Origin: Sphingobacterium sp. CZ-UAM
GTDB lineage: Bacteria; Bacteroidota; Bacteroidia; Sphingobacteriales; Sphingobacteriaceae
Direction: 5' to 3'
NCBI RefSeq assembly: GCF_002000245.1
Contig: NZ_MTCM01000002.1
Span: 124,001 to 188,000, forward strand
Length of the DNA stretch: 64,000 bases
Positions 43,566 to 52,807 of the stretch are shown here, in pieces. The first letter of the stretch is position 1. Each line of letters starts with the position of its first letter. The notes under the pieces are model-generated. The model saw nothing but the letters and a program-made list of their open reading frames with translations. It did not search any database and was not told where the DNA came from. Made by a program: the position numbers and the translations under genes.

Positions 43566-44015
43566 TATTTATAGTCGTGCTTAATATTCTTTATTAATTT
43601 TTTTGATATTATTCACGATGTCTCTATTATCGCAACACGAGCGTATAGGTAGCTTGCATAGCAAAAAAGAAATATTTGCTACTGCAATAGGGTGAATAAT
43701 AAAATCAAGTGAAAACCTGTTTGGATAGGATTATCCAAATAAAAGAATGATTAGCCTGTGGTTTGTGAGGCTAATTAAGCAACTATAAATTTAAGAATTG
43801 TGTTCAAAACGTAGTCGTTTGGTCTACATGCTAAATTAAGGAATTTAATTGAAATTACTAAGAAATATTTTGTCTTGGTAAGTGGCGTTAATCGAACAAT
43901 TTGTATGGAAAGAGATTTTTGGCCTATGTGTCCAACGGTTATTGACTCCCAAAGTAGCAATGAAATTGAACGTGGACATTCTCGACATCTGAAGGTATAA
44001 ACGTTGTTTGATCAT
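43566..44015. other. Intergenic region with an unassigned short plus-strand frame
   Basis: No confident gene lies here. A plus-strand frame is open from 43815 to 44000. It reads ITKKYFVLVSGVNRTICMER, then DFWPMCPTVIDSQSSNEIE, and stops. Its only ATG leaves 31 codons and I recognise no family, so it could be a gene fragment or chance. The rest is AT-rich with nothing to report. Confidence 0.3.
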
Positions 44016-45092
44016 TTAATCTTTTCTTTTCTTCTTTTGATGTTTTTCTCTTCCTCTTTTGATGTGATTATACGATTCGTCAGATTGGCTACAGCTGGAA
44101 AAAAACAAGCTTGGGACGGTGGCAGTTTTGGTATCAAACTTGTCTTGTTTGGATACTAATAGCTCTTTGGTATATTGACGCAGGTAACGATCATCCTGAT
44201 CAACCTCTTCGTTATTATCTTCCGTGGACTTGCTGATGTATCGATTTGTTGCTTTGTCAAAATTATATTCCTCCAGGTCGGGATAAGAAATGCTATACGC
44301 CGCATTGGAAAATATTGCCGTTAGCTCAATGCTTCCAGCCCTTTCATATTCTTTTTTCATTGCGAGTATTTCAAGCCAGCGCGCTTGAGTAGAGTCTACT
44401 TGATTTTCTCTTAAAAAGCCCTCCCTGCCGCCATAATTAGAAAGACTAATGGCAAGCTTTTTATCTTCAGTTAAATACAGATAGGCAGCGAAATTCGCTC
44501 GCGCTCTTTGTGGTTTATTATAGATTGCAATGAAGTCATTGAAGCGCTGGTCATTTTGATAGTGGAATGTATGGTATGCTGGTCCAGCATCAAAATCTTC
44601 TTTTTGTACAGCGAATTTCAACTGTGATATCGGTTGTGATTGCTCATAGATATAGGGGAAATCAAAGCAATTGGCCCCATCGTTGAAAACTGGTTGCATA
44701 TTGTCATCTCCAAGCTGTACAAAAGTCTTTCCCTCTTCGAAACCTCTAAAATTGACAGATACGTTATCTCCTAAAGTGGGGTTATGATTTGCATATAGTA
44801 GAAATTGTGGTAACTGGTCTGGATAAAAAAGAAGGTAATCTTTTTCGAAGACATAGGATCCAAAAACCATGGTAGCATAACCATATAACATGAATTTGCC
44901 GTCTTCAAAGAGACTAATGCCACTGAGATTACCGTACTGCCCGCTGATCGTCTTGACTCTATCTTTGCCAGTAGCGATATAATGAATAATTTCTTGTGCC
45001 ATAATATTTCTACTTATAACAATAAGGACAGCGAAACTTATTATGATTCGCCTAATGCCTACGTTATTAAAGAATGTATTTTTCATAAACAT
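44016..45092 (-). CDS. Secreted protein of unknown function (358 aa)
   Basis: I do not recognise a family. A signal peptide (hydrophobic IIISFAVLIVISRNIMAQ, cleavage after about residue 33) predicts export. The mature protein is rich in aromatic residues, with KFMLYGYATMVFGSYVFEKD and an N-terminal ISGQYGNLSGISLFEDGK. These suggest a beta-sheet fold. It ends in a very basic tail (KRGREKHQKKKRKD). It lies 94 bp downstream of the TPR kinase gene on the same strand and is separated from it by a large dyad. I infer that it is a target of that two-component system. Confidence 0.65.
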   Translation of the reverse strand: MFMKNTFFNNVGIRRIIISFAVLIVISRNIMAQEIIHYIATGKDRVKTISGQYGNLSGISLFEDGKFMLYGYATMVFGSYVFEKDYLLFYPDQLPQFLLYANHNPTLGDNVSVNFRGFEEGKTFVQLGDDNMQPVFNDGANCFDFPYIYEQSQPISQLKFAVQKEDFDAGPAYHTFHYQNDQRFNDFIAIYNKPQRARANFAAYLYLTEDKKLAISLSNYGGREGFLRENQVDSTQARWLEILAMKKEYERAGSIELTAIFSNAAYSISYPDLEEYNFDKATNRYISKSTEDNNEEVDQDDRYLRQYTKELLVSKQDKFDTKTATVPSLFFSSCSQSDESYNHIKRGREKHQKKKRKD

Positions 45093-45141
45093 ATCATTAC
45101 CGATTTGTCAAAGCTAAGAAAGGAATACTTACCACAGCAGT

Positions 45142-45184
45142 GATATTTACGAATCGTAAATAGTTTTTACGATTCGCAAATATC
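45142..45184. promoter_or_regulatory. Large dyad, candidate LytTR operator
   Basis: Two near-palindromic 15-mers, TTTACGAATCGTAAA (45146-45160) and TTTACGATTCGCAAA (45166-45180), are 20 bp apart. Together they form a 19-bp inverted repeat (45142-45160 / 45166-45184) with one mismatch. It lies just after the kinase stop and 50 bp before the orphan secreted gene. No T-tract follows, so an operator is more likely than a terminator. GAATCATAAA near 47971, ahead of the regulator gene, resembles its core. Confidence 0.55.
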
Positions 45185-45186
45185 AG

Positions 45187-47106
45187 TCAGGATGTCACAG
45201 GTATTTGCAATTTGACAAGTGTCCCTCCTGCAGGATTTCTCGTGATTTTTATACTCGCTTTCCTGCCCAGGAGTTGCATCCGTTCGTGACTGATGGTTCC
45301 AGATAATGAGCGATGAGGGGTTTCTTGGACATTTGACTCAGACTTGCCACTATCAAGGATTTCAACCGATAAAATATCTCCATCCAATTGGAAATGAATG
45401 TCCACATTGCCTTTACAGGTTTCGAGGTCAATACCATGTAGTAGGGCATTCTCGACATAAGGCTGTATCAACATTGGAGGTAACATGATGGCACTAAGAT
45501 CCTGCTCGTCTGGCTGTATGATCTGATAGGTAAAAGCATCTTCAAAACGCATTTGTTGTAAGTTCAGATAGTTTTCCAGTGTTTCGATCTCTTCATTTAG
45601 AGGGACCAGATTCTCCCGGCTTAACTCCAGATTGCTCCGCAACAAACGACTAAAGCGATTGAGATACTTGATGGCACTTTCTTTCTTATCTAATCGCACA
45701 AAACTCTGTACCGCTGCTAAGGTATTGAAGATAAAATGTGGTTCCATCTGTGTGCGTAGTAATTGTTGCTGCAGCAGGACTTTTTCTTTTTCCTGACTTA
45801 GGCGTCGCTGACGGAAACTATAGTATAGAAAGAACAATATAATGATCAATAAGATAAGACCCAAAGAGGATATTATCAGCCACAGGCGATTTTGCTGTAA
45901 CTGTAATTTATTGATCTTAATGCTTTCATTCAAGGTTCGAATGGACTGGTCCTTGGCTTGTAGTTGATACAAGGCATTCATTTCGGCAATAGCTTGTGTG
46001 TTTTCCGAATGGTAGACATTTTTCTGTAATTGCACAATATGATTTAGGACAGCTATGGCTTCTTCTTTTTTACCTTGTAGACGGTACAGCTCGGCTAAGC
46101 TCTTTTGAAAGAGTATTTCATTATGGGGAAAGATCAATTTAGGAAATTGTGTTCTAAGCTCTTTTGCTTTAACTATATAATGTACTGCCTGTTTCGGATT
46201 TTTAAATAATACATAAATTGCTGCAACATTGCAGTAATTTACAAACAGATTATTCATCAATACCGTAGACTCTTTGATATTACCCGAGCTTTCATCAATT
46301 TTTATTTTAAGCAATTGATAATGTAATAAAGAATCTTGCTGTTTTGTTGTTTCAAAGTACTGTATTTTCGAATCGTATAAAAAACTGATGTTATATTTAT
46401 CAGGAAATGTACGGTGTAGATCTTCTAGTTTTTGGAGATAAGGAAGGATTTCTTTTGCAGGTTTCTGCAATGCATTTAACACCTGAATCATTTGTACGAA
46501 TACCCGCTGGCGATTGATATGTCCTGCTGGAAGCGAATCTGAAAGTGGGAGTGCCGCCCGGTTCATCTTTTCGGCAAGATTGTACTGAAACGAACTTAGG
46601 TTATTTTGTGCTGCGGAGAGCAATATGGCCGATTTCGCTTCGGCAGAAAGTCCTGCAGTGCTGTCCGAGAGAACGATCGCAGCTGCTTTGTTGTAGTAAT
46701 AGCCGGCTTCACGTTCTTTTGCTTCGACACTTCGGATATTGCCAATGCCATTGTAGATAAGCGCTTTGTATTTTAGATTACCGCTTGTGGGTTCGATCAA
46801 TTCGAGTGCCTGCTCCACAAAAAAGCCAGCAGAATCCTGCTGAAGCATGGCATATAAGCGGGCGGTATTGTATTTAACTTTTGCAAAGAACACGGTGTCT
46901 TTTCTTACATCAGGATTTTCGCCAAGTTGCCGCCAGGCTTTCTTGAGCGAGTCACCGTTCGTGCGGGTTAACCTCGTATCTTCGAGCTCCTTTATCTGCT
47001 TTAAAATAGCCTCATTACCCTGAGCGGAAAAAGTCGGTCTTTCGCCGCAAGCTACAATATGTAAAATAAGCAGCAAAACGAAAACACTGTGTAATAGATG
47101 TCTCAT
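45187..47106 (-). CDS. TPR-containing LytS-type sensor histidine kinase
   Basis: A 639-aa kinase. The N-terminus (LLLILHIVACGERP) fits a lipoprotein signal with Cys20. About eight TPR-like helical repeats fill residues 30-395 and would lie in the periplasm, followed by a membrane helix (LWLIISSLGLILLIIILFFL, about 410-430). The kinase core has the phospho-His in QMEPHFIFNTLAAVQSFV, the N-box LIQPYVENALLHG and a late G-box. TPR kinases of this kind are typical of Bacteroidota. Its ATG overlaps the LytTR stop by four bases. Confidence 0.92.
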   Translation of the reverse strand: MRHLLHSVFVLLLILHIVACGERPTFSAQGNEAILKQIKELEDTRLTRTNGDSLKKAWRQLGENPDVRKDTVFFAKVKYNTARLYAMLQQDSAGFFVEQALELIEPTSGNLKYKALIYNGIGNIRSVEAKEREAGYYYNKAAAIVLSDSTAGLSAEAKSAILLSAAQNNLSSFQYNLAEKMNRAALPLSDSLPAGHINRQRVFVQMIQVLNALQKPAKEILPYLQKLEDLHRTFPDKYNISFLYDSKIQYFETTKQQDSLLHYQLLKIKIDESSGNIKESTVLMNNLFVNYCNVAAIYVLFKNPKQAVHYIVKAKELRTQFPKLIFPHNEILFQKSLAELYRLQGKKEEAIAVLNHIVQLQKNVYHSENTQAIAEMNALYQLQAKDQSIRTLNESIKINKLQLQQNRLWLIISSLGLILLIIILFFLYYSFRQRRLSQEKEKVLLQQQLLRTQMEPHFIFNTLAAVQSFVRLDKKESAIKYLNRFSRLLRSNLELSRENLVPLNEEIETLENYLNLQQMRFEDAFTYQIIQPDEQDLSAIMLPPMLIQPYVENALLHGIDLETCKGNVDIHFQLDGDILSVEILDSGKSESNVQETPHRSLSGTISHERMQLLGRKASIKITRNPAGGTLVKLQIPVTS

Positions 47107-47846
47107 TTCTCTGGGAAAAGCTGGGTTAAAATGATGTTCTTCCGCCGCGATGAAATGGGGATTTCTTCCTTGTTTTTCAATACGATATACTCCGAACGGT
47201 TGACACCGGTTATGTACTTACGGTTGACCAGATAGGATTGATGGGTGCGTAGGAAGTATGGGGCGGGCAACAATTCCTCATAATATTTCAGTGGTTTGGA
47301 TATAAGCTCCTTGGAACCATCACTCAGAAAGAAAAAAGTATATGGACCATCACCTTTACAGTAAACAATGTCGTGAACAGCAACGATACGTACATTATGA
47401 ATGGATGTCAAAGCAATACTTTCTGGTAAATCGCCATGTTGCATGGCACCATGCGCCATATTTAGCTGCTGCATCCATTGCGGATTATTATCACTCCGAC
47501 GACGGTAGCGCTCTAATGCCTCTTTTAACTCCGTTTGGTCAACAGGTTTTAACAAGTAGTCCAGAGCACCATACTTGATTGCCTTGATGGCAAAATGATT
47601 ATAGGCGGTGATAAATATGACGTTTTGTGGGATAACGTTGAGTTTTTTTAGAAGATCGAAGGCTGTACCATCCTTAAGTTGAATATCCATTAGGATTACG
47701 TCCGGTTTCTTTTCTTCAATTAATTTTGCAGCAGTTCTGACACTGTCGCTCCAGCCAATTAGTGCTGTGTCGGTTTCCTCTTGTATGAGGTAACTGATTT
47801 CCTTACGGACAGCGGGTTCATCTTCTATTATCGCTACTGTTATCAT
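47103..47846 (-). CDS. LytTR-family response regulator
   Basis: A 247-aa regulator from ATG 47846, where the receiver begins (MITVAIIEDEPAVRKEI); the longer upstream frame crosses the promoter and is unlikely. The phospho-Asp is in VILMDIQLKDGTAF, and the Lys is in GALDYLLKPVDQTEL. A linker follows and then a LytTR DNA-binding domain (about residues 145-245) with HDIVYCKGDGPYTFF and FLRTHQSYLVNRKYITGV. It overlaps the kinase gene it precedes by four bases. The pair probably controls itself and the secreted gene downstream. Confidence 0.94.
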   Translation of the reverse strand: MITVAIIEDEPAVRKEISYLIQEETDTALIGWSDSVRTAAKLIEEKKPDVILMDIQLKDGTAFDLLKKLNVIPQNVIFITAYNHFAIKAIKYGALDYLLKPVDQTELKEALERYRRRSDNNPQWMQQLNMAHGAMQHGDLPESIALTSIHNVRIVAVHDIVYCKGDGPYTFFFLSDGSKELISKPLKYYEELLPAPYFLRTHQSYLVNRKYITGVNRSEYIVLKNKEEIPISSRRKNIILTQLFPEK

Positions 47847-48077
47847 TTTTTGACTTTTCTGTTCGGTAAAAATAATAATTGTGAGTAAAAAAAATCTAAT
47901 TCTTTTAGAATTTGCGCTGTTCCATTCAATTTTCGATACTGACCGTCCATTTTTATATTCAGTCTTTCGCGAATCATAAACGATAGAAATAGAAAACTCT
48001 TGCACTTGATCTATTGTTATATGAACTAGAATAGGACTGGGTATAGTCCGCGGATAATTACATTAATTAAATTTGGG

Positions 48078-48599
48078 ATGGTAGTACGATTTTTTGTTTG
48101 TTTCTCTTTTATATTAAGTACAATTTATTGTTTTGGTCAAGTCAATGTAGACAAAATGCGAGCCGATTATGCCGCAGCTGTTAAAGATAAAAAACTATGT
48201 GAAGCCAATTTAAAGACTTTGGAAGCAGCGGCAAATACAGCGACAGAGAAAGGATATCTTGCTGCTTATGAGATTCTTTGGGCAAAGCATATGGGAAATC
48301 CCTTTTCGAAGTTGGGCCAGTTTAAAAAAGGTAAGAAATTATTGGAATCGGTTATTATCAAATATCCGGATAATATTGATTTACGTTTTATCCGTTGGAG
48401 TGTGCAGACACATGCACCATCGTTTTTGAATTACAGTAAAGACCGATTGCGGGATAAAAAATTTTTGGTGCAGAACCTGTACAAGTTGCCTAATCCCGAA
48501 GCTAGAAAAATAATTTATGTCTACCTGAAGGAGGCAAATAGCTATCTTAAGGGGGAGCATATATTCTCGCAGAAAGAACTTGCCGAACTTTCCAAATAA
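48078..48599 (+). CDS. Secreted TPR-like protein of unknown function
   Basis: A 173-aa exported protein. The signal peptide MVVRFFVCFSFILSTIYCFG ends near residue 21. The mature part is helical, with AEKGYLAAYEILWAKHMGN-like packing and KLLESVIIKYPDNIDLRFIR that resembles a single TPR unit; ARKIIYVYLKEANSYLKG ends it. I recognise no named family, though similar small proteins are frequent in Bacteroidota. It diverges from the LytTR/TPR kinase pair. It is monocistronic with a terminator. A TAAATTTG box two bases before the ATG is probably chance. Confidence 0.7.
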   Translation: MVVRFFVCFSFILSTIYCFGQVNVDKMRADYAAAVKDKKLCEANLKTLEAAANTATEKGYLAAYEILWAKHMGNPFSKLGQFKKGKKLLESVIIKYPDNIDLRFIRWSVQTHAPSFLNYSKDRLRDKKFLVQNLYKLPNPEARKIIYVYLKEANSYLKGEHIFSQKELAELSK

Positions 48600-48740
48600 G
48601 CAGATATAAGTTAGCGGAGGTGCCTCGTAATATATTTGTATTTGCTTTCGGAAGATGGTAATTGGGAACAATTTATTACACTTAAATTAGAAAAGTATTA
48701 AAGCGAAGATTCAACGCGGAACATATTCACAGAAACCTTT

Positions 48741-48768
48741 AAATCTTGGCATAGGCCAAGATTTTTTT
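48741..48768 (+). terminator. Intrinsic terminator
   Basis: AAATCTTGGC (48741-48750) pairs with GCCAAGATTT (48755-48764), and T residues continue to 48768. It lies 140 bp after the TPR-like gene and 50 bp before the VOC gene. Confidence 0.75.
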
Positions 48769-48819
48769 AAATCCAAATGCGCAAGTTTGTATTATCAATA
48801 GCAATTAAAAATTTAAAAG

Positions 48820-49224
48820 ATGAAACAGGTATTTATTAATCTCGCAGTGGCGGATGTAAACAAATCGATGGATTTTTATACTCAATTGGGTTTTGAAGTA
48901 AATCTACAATTTTGTGATGATGATGCTAAATGTATGGTCTGGAGTGAGCATATATTTGTTATGATCATGACACATGATAAATTTAAATCCTTTACGAATA
49001 AACCTCTAGCCGATACCAAAAATCATATTGCTGGGCTATTTGCCCTCTCTGTGGAAAGTCTGGATCGCGTAAATGAAATTGTTGATAAGGGGCTGGCTGC
49101 GGGAGGAACTGAACCAATGCCAATGATGGATCATGGTTTTATGCAGTTAAGAAAGTTGGAAGACTATGATGGTCATACCTGGGAAATATTTTATATGGAT
49201 ATGAGTAAATTTCCAGGTGCTTAA
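48820..49224 (+). CDS. VOC-superfamily (glyoxalase/bleomycin-resistance-like) protein
   Basis: A 134-aa protein with a complete VOC domain. KQVFINLAVADVNKSMDFYT (about residues 2-21) is the first unit. A second unit contains VESLDRVNEIVDKGLAAGG, and DYDGHTWEIFYMDM closes it, where the metal-binding Glu is in WEIFY. Proteins of this type often bind metals or hydrophobic ligands; substrate is not evident. It is not closely similar to the VOC protein at 16506-16991. The ATG follows AAAAGATG at short spacing. It is encoded alone. Confidence 0.9.
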   Translation: MKQVFINLAVADVNKSMDFYTQLGFEVNLQFCDDDAKCMVWSEHIFVMIMTHDKFKSFTNKPLADTKNHIAGLFALSVESLDRVNEIVDKGLAAGGTEPMPMMDHGFMQLRKLEDYDGHTWEIFYMDMSKFPGA

Positions 49225-49373
49225 TAGGCTTTATACTACGGAAATTGCATGATAAGATTCAAAATTTTGTAGATCGTATGCTTCGATTGTTATCTAGGAA
49301 TGAGCATTGAAGTATACGATTTTACGTTTATATAAGTTTTTGCTATGATAGTGAAGTAGATCGAATGATCAAA

Positions 49374-49991
49374 TTAGGCGGATGTCGCTTTGGTTCGTTG
49401 AAATCGTGATTTTAGATGTTGTCGCCGTGAACGCCGTAAACGTGATCTTTTGACAGGGTAATGCCGGTTTTTGGTAATATTATTAAAAATAAGTGCTACT
49501 ACAAATAAAATCAGGCAGCCGGAGAGTACGGGACTCAATACATACCAATACCCTAAGGAAGAAATTTTGGTTCCACTACTGACAGCAATTAGCGCCGTCG
49601 CTCCCCCTGGAGGGTGTAATGTGCGGGTATGTTGCATGCATACAATAGACAAGGCTACTGCAAAGGGGGCAGTGAGCCAGATGATATCGGGAAGTAGCTG
49701 TGCTACGGTAACTCCAGCTATTGCTGAAACCACATGACCTCCGATTAAGTTTCGAGGTTGTGCAAGCGGGCTTTGTATGGCTCCATAAACAAGAACAGAG
49801 GAAGCTCCAAATGATCCGATCAGGAATATATTCTCCAAGGGAGGAAAATGAAGTGATTGAATAAAAGCGATAATAAATATACCCACAAATGCACCGATAA
49901 AAGACCAAAAATGTTCCCAGGGATCAATTAATGTTTCCCGATAGATAACATATCTGTAAATGCGGAGTTGCCGATGAAGTTGATTTTTCAT
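49374..49991 (-). CDS. HPP-family membrane protein
   Basis: A 205-aa membrane protein with four or five hydrophobic segments and the family signature TLHPPGGATALIAV (about residues 124-137), plus SFGASSVLVYGAIQSPLAQP before it. HPP proteins are related to chloroplast nitrite transporters, so nitrite or a similar anion is a possible substrate. The C-terminal 30 residues are extremely basic (KRSRLRRSRRQHLKSRFQR), a cytoplasmic tail not typical of the core family. It is encoded alone on the minus strand. Start MKNQLHRQL is the only good one. Confidence 0.92.
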   Translation of the reverse strand: MKNQLHRQLRIYRYVIYRETLIDPWEHFWSFIGAFVGIFIIAFIQSLHFPPLENIFLIGSFGASSVLVYGAIQSPLAQPRNLIGGHVVSAIAGVTVAQLLPDIIWLTAPFAVALSIVCMQHTRTLHPPGGATALIAVSSGTKISSLGYWYVLSPVLSGCLILFVVALIFNNITKNRHYPVKRSRLRRSRRQHLKSRFQRTKATSA

Positions 49992-50196
49992 GTTGATCTG
50001 CGCAAAAATAGGGATTTTTAAGATTTCATTTTTATATCTTTTATATCAATTTTTGTGGTATTTATAAATAAGCTAGACAATATGTTGTCCTAAATTCTAT
50101 TTTAACGAATTTATGGAGTTAACGATTTTAGTTCTGAAAAAGAACATTTGAATAGGAAAGTTAAGGTTTTTCACGAATTTGACGTTATAATTTCAC

Positions 50197-50766
50197 CTAA
50201 ACAAGTCGAATATACATATGATAGTATTCGCCACCGATGAAAGGCATTTTGTTCCCTAATGTGAAGCCAAGCCGTTCATAAAGCTTCTTGGCATTAGGAT
50301 TATCTAGGTCAACCAATAAACCTATTTGTTTAAAACCGTCTGTTTTGGCATGTTTGATCGCATGTCTCAATAATTCAGTGCCTACGCCCTTACCTCTTGC
50401 AGCAGGGGATACCGCAACAGAATCTATATAAAATTCCTGGCCTGTTGTCTCAGGTTCAGGGATTAGATCATTGGCGTATTGTTTTTGCATGACCTCCAGT
50501 ATCGGTTGTCGTAGTGCAATAAAATGATCGGCATCATATCCAGTCAATGATCCCATAATATTGCCTTCGGGATCTACAGCAACAAAAGTATTTTCATGAC
50601 TATATAGATTTTTGCTTTGCTGAAAAAGATCTGTTAAAAAATATACTGCTTCTTTTTTGTCCTCTTTTTGTATAAAACGAAAGATAATATCTTCCATCGC
50701 CTGTAACATGATTTCAGGTACAACGGCGGCATCATCTTGTTGTGCTGGTCTAATCGTCAAATGCAT
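50197..50766 (-). CDS. GNAT-family N-acetyltransferase
   Basis: A 189-aa acetyltransferase. The acetyl-CoA loop is SPAARGKGVGTELLRHAI (about residues 136-153), with the preceding strand FYIDSVAVSP and the final KKLYERLGFTL helix. LTIRPAQQDDAAVVPEIM opens the fold. DVDNPNAKK-type LLVDLDNPNAKK is frequent in aminoglycoside or small-amine acetyltransferases, but the acceptor is not evident. It is encoded alone on the minus strand, 200 bp before the divergent DUF2931 gene. Confidence 0.9.
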   Translation of the reverse strand: MHLTIRPAQQDDAAVVPEIMLQAMEDIIFRFIQKEDKKEAVYFLTDLFQQSKNLYSHENTFVAVDPEGNIMGSLTGYDADHFIALRQPILEVMQKQYANDLIPEPETTGQEFYIDSVAVSPAARGKGVGTELLRHAIKHAKTDGFKQIGLLVDLDNPNAKKLYERLGFTLGNKMPFIGGEYYHMYIRLV

Positions 50767-50967
50767 AATTCGTATTTGCTGTATAGGAGCTAAGTTAATA
50801 AAATGATCTGTTTTCTTTTAAATGTTGCGATATTGGTTTCTTAAGTGGGGTGAATAAATAGAACGAATATATAACGAATTGCACTGAATATGAATTGTTG
50901 TATCCCAATGCATCCATTTCTTATTACTTTTGGGTAAAGTTGTATCAATAAATAATAAAACCTATAT

Positions 50968-52497
50968 ATGGTTCTTAAAGCTACGGTTTCGGCCTTCATT
51001 GTGACTGTTTTGGGATTATTGGCAATGTTGTTAACACAAGATGCTGATATGGACTTGGTTTATGGTGCATTTTGTGTTTCGCCTTATTTTCTTGTAATTA
51101 CCCTTATTTACTTTCATTTTAATAAGCTTCGGAAACGATGTAATGTCTTTGAGAAGCCCAGTATTGTCTTTGAGGGTATTTACAGTTTTTTATATTATTT
51201 TATATTTTCCACATTGTTACCGGTGTTGCTTTTTGTCGGTACACTAGGTGACGCATATGAGCACAAGATATACGCTGATCTGGGGGGAGTAATTTCTGAG
51301 ATGTTCCCGCTGATTTTAATTTTGAGTATTTTTTTGAGTTTATTTAGTAGCATTACCTTTGTTTGGGGCCTAAAATCTTGGACAGCATTGATACTGACGT
51401 TTTTGGCCTGTATTTTATTCACTGTACTTGTCTCTATTTTTTCGACTGTTGGCCGTGAGGTTCGGGAAGCTGAACGGGAGCGGCAAGATCAGGCAGATAA
51501 TTTAAAAGAGGGTCGATTTGAATGGGCTGCCGCAATGAGTAATCCAGCAGGTTATCCGGTACAACTCTACAAAGGGACATTCATCTTCCCGAAAGATAAG
51601 AATTATGAGTTTACATTTAGTGAAGGAAATACTGTGAATTATCACGCGAAATGGGGAGAGGCAGGTGCTGAAACCTATAAACGTATAATGTCATTGCCAA
51701 AGGCAATTGATGTAACTTGGTATTCGTTTTCAGAGAATACTTTCTATCAATTCCATGACACAATAGATTACAACAAATTGCTTACACTTTTTAAGCAGCC
51801 TTATATCGAAAGAAGAATAAACAGTGATGTTGAGGAACATTATAACAAGATTATTTTCGGGTTTGCTCCCGGTGGAGGACTCGTGGTATGGGCTGGAGGA
51901 TCTGGGTATCGCCAAGTTGAAATAGGTCAGTATCAAGCGAAGAAAATCGATATTGGTCGGAAGGTTTCTGACAGTAAGGAGATGGTGTATGGCGATTTAT
52001 TTAATCAGGAGTGGCGCAATAAGGTCTTGACAGATACGATGATTATTCCTTTGGCCATACAAATGGCAAAAAAAAATCAGCCTATTCCTAATGATTATTG
52101 GAAAAAACTGGGCGCAGCTTACACCTGGAACCCAAAGTTTGTGGTCGCTCCAGAAATAAAAACGTATGATGCTATTTTTCGGTATTTTAATGCTGAACGT
52201 TTTGCTTTCGACGAAAGGGCACAAAATATAGTTGCTGAAAAAAGGAGAATCCCACAGCATATATATGTCAAATGGTATGATAAAAATCAAAACCGTTGTG
52301 CTGTAAATTTTGAATTTGATGAAACGGATATTTTTAACAAATTCAAAGCTTTTTTTGATCGCGATAAAAATATAAAAGCTGAGATGGAAATTAGCGTAGA
52401 TACCCAAAATGGCAGGGCGACTGCCCGATTAAAAAATGCTGAACATGAGCTTTTGCTGATGGAAACCCAAATCATAGCATATGGCGAGAAGTTTTGA
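50968..52497 (+). CDS. Membrane protein with DUF2931-like domain
   Basis: A 509-aa protein. Residues 1-165 contain five membrane segments. After a charged helix (REVREAERERQDQADNLKEG) a DUF2931-like domain follows (about 180-330). It is recognised by WAAAMSNPAGYPVQLYKGTF, NYHAKWGEAG, DVTWYSFSENTFYQFHD and FAPGGGLVVWAGG. The C-terminal 170 residues are beta-rich (HIYVKWYDKNQNRCAVNFEF). DUF2931 proteins are usually small lipoproteins of unknown role, so the membrane-domain fusion is uncommon. The gene is monocistronic. No function can be proposed. Confidence 0.75.
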   Translation: MVLKATVSAFIVTVLGLLAMLLTQDADMDLVYGAFCVSPYFLVITLIYFHFNKLRKRCNVFEKPSIVFEGIYSFLYYFIFSTLLPVLLFVGTLGDAYEHKIYADLGGVISEMFPLILILSIFLSLFSSITFVWGLKSWTALILTFLACILFTVLVSIFSTVGREVREAERERQDQADNLKEGRFEWAAAMSNPAGYPVQLYKGTFIFPKDKNYEFTFSEGNTVNYHAKWGEAGAETYKRIMSLPKAIDVTWYSFSENTFYQFHDTIDYNKLLTLFKQPYIERRINSDVEEHYNKIIFGFAPGGGLVVWAGGSGYRQVEIGQYQAKKIDIGRKVSDSKEMVYGDLFNQEWRNKVLTDTMIIPLAIQMAKKNQPIPNDYWKKLGAAYTWNPKFVVAPEIKTYDAIFRYFNAERFAFDERAQNIVAEKRRIPQHIYVKWYDKNQNRCAVNFEFDETDIFNKFKAFFDRDKNIKAEMEISVDTQNGRATARLKNAEHELLLMETQIIAYGEKF

Positions 52498-52807
52498 TCT
52501 TCGGGTGGACGCGTCGGTGTTAAAAAGTCTTTTGCTGCTCGAGCTAACAATTTTTTAACAAAAGAGACTGATTTCTTAGTTGGATAAATTGTATATTTAC
52601 GACAACGAATCAGGGCCTTTACCCTCGTTTTATTAGTCTATATTAACCATTTTGCTAAATAATTAAAAAAGTCATTCCAATACTATTGGGGAATCCAACT
52701 GTTTATGGGGAATGTCTGATTTTAAGAGGGCAGATCTGGAAATTAAATCTATTACGAGTTGACCTGTTACCATTAGCCATTTTAATAAAAATTTGACCTT
52801 TTTAAAA
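52498..52807. other. Intergenic region, no gene
   Basis: A weak inverted repeat (GTTAAAAA near 52518 with TTTTTTAAC at 52552-52560) may terminate the DUF2931 transcript. A TATATTTAC box at 52592-52600 resembles the boxes before the MocR gene and the GNAT gene at 35 kb. An in-frame TTG at 52793 precedes the next gene's ATG. Nothing else is recognised. Confidence 0.4.

Noticed and set aside
43775..43960. 61-codon minus-strand frame between DUF1062 and the secreted orphan gene
   Set aside because: No family features and it opposes the longer plus-strand frame; treated as noise.
47847..48005. Longer N-terminus of the second LytTR regulator
   Set aside because: The extra 53 codons cross the promoter region and precede a standard receiver-domain start at 47846.
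48068..48075. TAAATTTG as promoter of the secreted TPR-like gene
   Set aside because: It ends two bases before the ATG, so transcription would start inside the signal peptide coding region; no -33 element.
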